Positions 62,724 to 64,000 of a stretch of 64,000 nt of DNA are shown piece after piece. Below the pieces are notes generated by a model, which did no database searches, was not told the DNA's origin, and saw only the letters and a list, made by a program, of their open reading frames with translations. Origin of the DNA: PLanc-01 sp035342095 (GTDB taxonomy: Bacteria > Planctomycetota > Phycisphaerae > Sedimentisphaerales > Anaerobacaceae); assembly GCA_035342095.1 (NCBI GenBank), contig DAOQWL010000014.1:18668-82667 (forward strand), in the 5' to 3' direction. Made by a program: the position numbers and the translations under genes. Positions within the stretch are counted from its first letter, which is position 1. The number at the start of each line of letters is the position of its first letter.

Positions 62724-63983
62724 CTACAGACGCCAGGGACTCCGCATCGCCCGCGCGAGCCGGCGGTTGGCGGCGTCGTTGTCCACGAATCGTTCCTTCG
62801 CCCAGTCCCACCGGAGCTTCTGCTCCAGGCGGATCGCGATGTCGCTGATCTGGCAGAGCGTATCCACTTGCACCGCCGCATCGATCGGACAGATCGTTTC
62901 CTTGCGGCTGCGGACGCAGTCCAGCAGGTTGCGGGCGTGGTTGGCGCTCTCATAGAGATGCAGGTCGTTCGGACCCCACTCGGTCGCCAGCAGCTCCTTC
63001 GGATGCGCGTTGATGCCCTCGCGGTCCACGTGGACCCAGCCGTCGCTGCCTTCGAAGGCGGTGCCGTGACTGGTGGTCCGCCCGTAACGCTGCTTCCACT
63101 CTTCGGGCATCGGATCGCCGGTGTAGCGCATCGTCACGCCGCTGTCGTACTGGAGCGTGAGGTCCCAGTTCATCGCGGTGTCGCAGACGCCATCGGGGGT
63201 CGGCCAGACGCCTTTGCCCTCGATGGTCAAAGGGCAAAGGATCTTGTCCCCGCCGCCCCAGAGGGCGATGTCGAGCGGATGCACTCCCCAGCCTGCGATA
63301 TAGCCCAGCGCGTAGTCCGAGATGAACCACCACCACGAGTTGGACTCGCGATTGGGCGTATAGGCGTGGTATGGAGCGGGTCCGAGCCACCTGTCGTAGT
63401 CGATCCAGTCGGGCGGCGCGACGGGATTTGCCGGTCCGCCGGAAGAGCTGCCGGGAGACCAGACGTTGATCGTCTGGAGCTTGCCGATCCGGCCGTTGCG
63501 GACCAGCTCGCACGCGAAGCGAAAGTCCCGGCTGGACCGCTGCTGCGTCCCAAACTGGAAGATCGTGCCGTAGCGGTGACAGACCGCCCGAAGCGCCTGG
63601 TCCTCCGCCAGGCTCAGGCCCAGTGGCTTCTCGACGTAGACCGCCTTGCCCGCCCGCGCCGCCTCCAGCGCGACCAGCACGTGCCAATGGTCGCACGTCG
63701 CGACGGACACCACGTCGATGTCCTTGCGGGCGATCAGCTCGCGGAAGTCCGTGTACGTCGCACAGTCGCTGCTCTTGTAGTGCTCGTCGATGAGCTTCTT
63801 CGTCGCCTCGCGGACGGGGGCCTTGAGGTCGCAGATCGCCACGACCCGGCAATCGTTCTGCGCCATGAAGTTCCGCATCACGTAGGTCCCCTGTGGCCCG
63901 GTCCCGACGCACCCCAGCGTGATCCGCCCGCTCGCGGCGACGGCCCTCTGGCTTATCCCCCGAAAGTAGTGCCATTGACGATG
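62724..63983 (-). CDS. Gfo/Idh/MocA-family oxidoreductase, start unresolved
   Basis: The frame is open from 63983 (after TAA) to 62724, up to 419 residues. Rossmann motif LGCVGTGPQGT near the N-terminus, then RVVAICDLKAP, DVVSVATCDHWHVLVALEAA and VYVEKPLGLSLAED (catalytic EKP Lys). Family enzymes oxidise sugars or inositols with NAD(P). No usual start codon precedes the Rossmann motif; GTG 63881 would cut it. Deleting one G in the five-G run at 63957-63961 joins it to ATG 63975 (MALLSGISQRAV), so a frameshift or base-call error is possible. The gene may also begin beyond the window. First of three genes on this strand. Confidence 0.8.
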   Translation of the reverse strand, partial: HRQWHYFRGISQRAVAASGRITLGCVGTGPQGTYVMRNFMAQNDCRVVAICDLKAPVREATKKLIDEHYKSSDCATYTDFRELIARKDIDVVSVATCDHWHVLVALEAARAGKAVYVEKPLGLSLAEDQALRAVCHRYGTIFQFGTQQRSSRDFRFACELVRNGRIGKLQTINVWSPGSSSGGPANPVAPPDWIDYDRWLGPAPYHAYTPNRESNSWWWFISDYALGYIAGWGVHPLDIALWGGGDKILCPLTIEGKGVWPTPDGVCDTAMNWDLTLQYDSGVTMRYTGDPMPEEWKQRYGRTTSHGTAFEGSDGWVHVDREGINAHPKELLATEWGPNDLHLYESANHARNLLDCVRSRKETICPIDAAVQVDTLCQISDIAIRLEQKLRWDWAKERFVDNDAANRRLARAMRSPWRL

Positions 63984-64000
63984 TTAGGATTTCCCTGTAA

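Overview
The window is GC-rich bacterial DNA that looks like a planctomycete (Planctomycetota, probably a Phycisphaerae-type lineage). This is an inference from gene content: a PEP-CTERM-like sorting tail, a prepilin-type secreted protein, ECF sigma factors paired with membrane-anchored LolA-like proteins, a DUF1080-ThuA protein beside a Gfo/Idh/MocA dehydrogenase, many lipoproteins and Sec/Tat exported enzymes. No rRNA is present to settle it. One tRNA (Thr, CGT) is at 9891-9962. I see no phage, CRISPR or complete transposon.

Layout. 1-5312: C69 dipeptidase (cut by the window edge), two DAACS symporters, a C26 gamma-glutamyl hydrolase lipoprotein and a cupin, plausibly an amino-acid/peptide scavenging group. 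5313-11179: PEP-CTERM protein, two small-protein/nucleotidyltransferase pairs, a P2A cation ATPase and the tRNA. 11188-18722: LarE, an exonuclease/phosphatase-fold enzyme, a broken GH127/LamG relic, and a 1548-residue fusion of serine hydrolase, transglutaminase, LpoB-like and CapA domains. 18971-24676: polysaccharide or O-chain cluster (GT4, GT2, RmlC-like, RmlD-like, epimerase, methyltransferase). 24691-27830: radical SAM/SPASM protein and NAD synthetase. 28647-35058: PEGA/TolB-propeller lipoprotein, GlnRS, two orphan genes, a HEPN/MNT pair and PurC. 35347-40962: giant gingipain-like (C25) secreted protein with FG-GAP repeats. 42160-49010: two ECF-sigma/LolA-like pairs, shikimate kinase, a MntA/HepT pair and a prepilin-like protein. 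49146-53640: a shortened acyltransferase, small Cys-rich proteins, a GH43-like propeller, a subclass-B1-type metallo-beta-lactamase lipoprotein and a HAD phosphatase. 53757-59345: an ArsR-headed envelope transport operon (RND/MMPL pump, DUF2892, LolA-like carrier, outer-membrane barrel). 59407-63983: DUF2971 relic, Tat-exported protein, DUF1080-ThuA protein and Gfo/Idh/MocA dehydrogenase.

The most unusual signal is not a gene. Several families of palindromic, multi-hairpin repeats are scattered through the window, and many copies lie inside conserved enzyme genes, in frame, where they add roughly 18-57 residues to the protein: one in the exonuclease-fold enzyme, two in NAD synthetase, three in the fusion protein, one in the radical SAM protein. 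The best copies (12158-12314 and 27414-27582) have perfect 19- and 25-bp terminal inverted repeats enclosing two perfect 15-16-bp hairpins, and are read in opposite orientations by their host genes without a stop codon. This resembles the protein-coding palindromic elements of Rickettsia; I do not know of a described equivalent in planctomycetes. Other copies are intergenic, one has removed a stop codon, and a related element sits at the broken 5' end of a DUF2971 gene. The window is also dense in nucleotidyltransferase modules (four) and in eroded genes (GH127/LamG, GT2, acyltransferase, DUF2971), consistent with a repeat-rich, actively rearranging genome.
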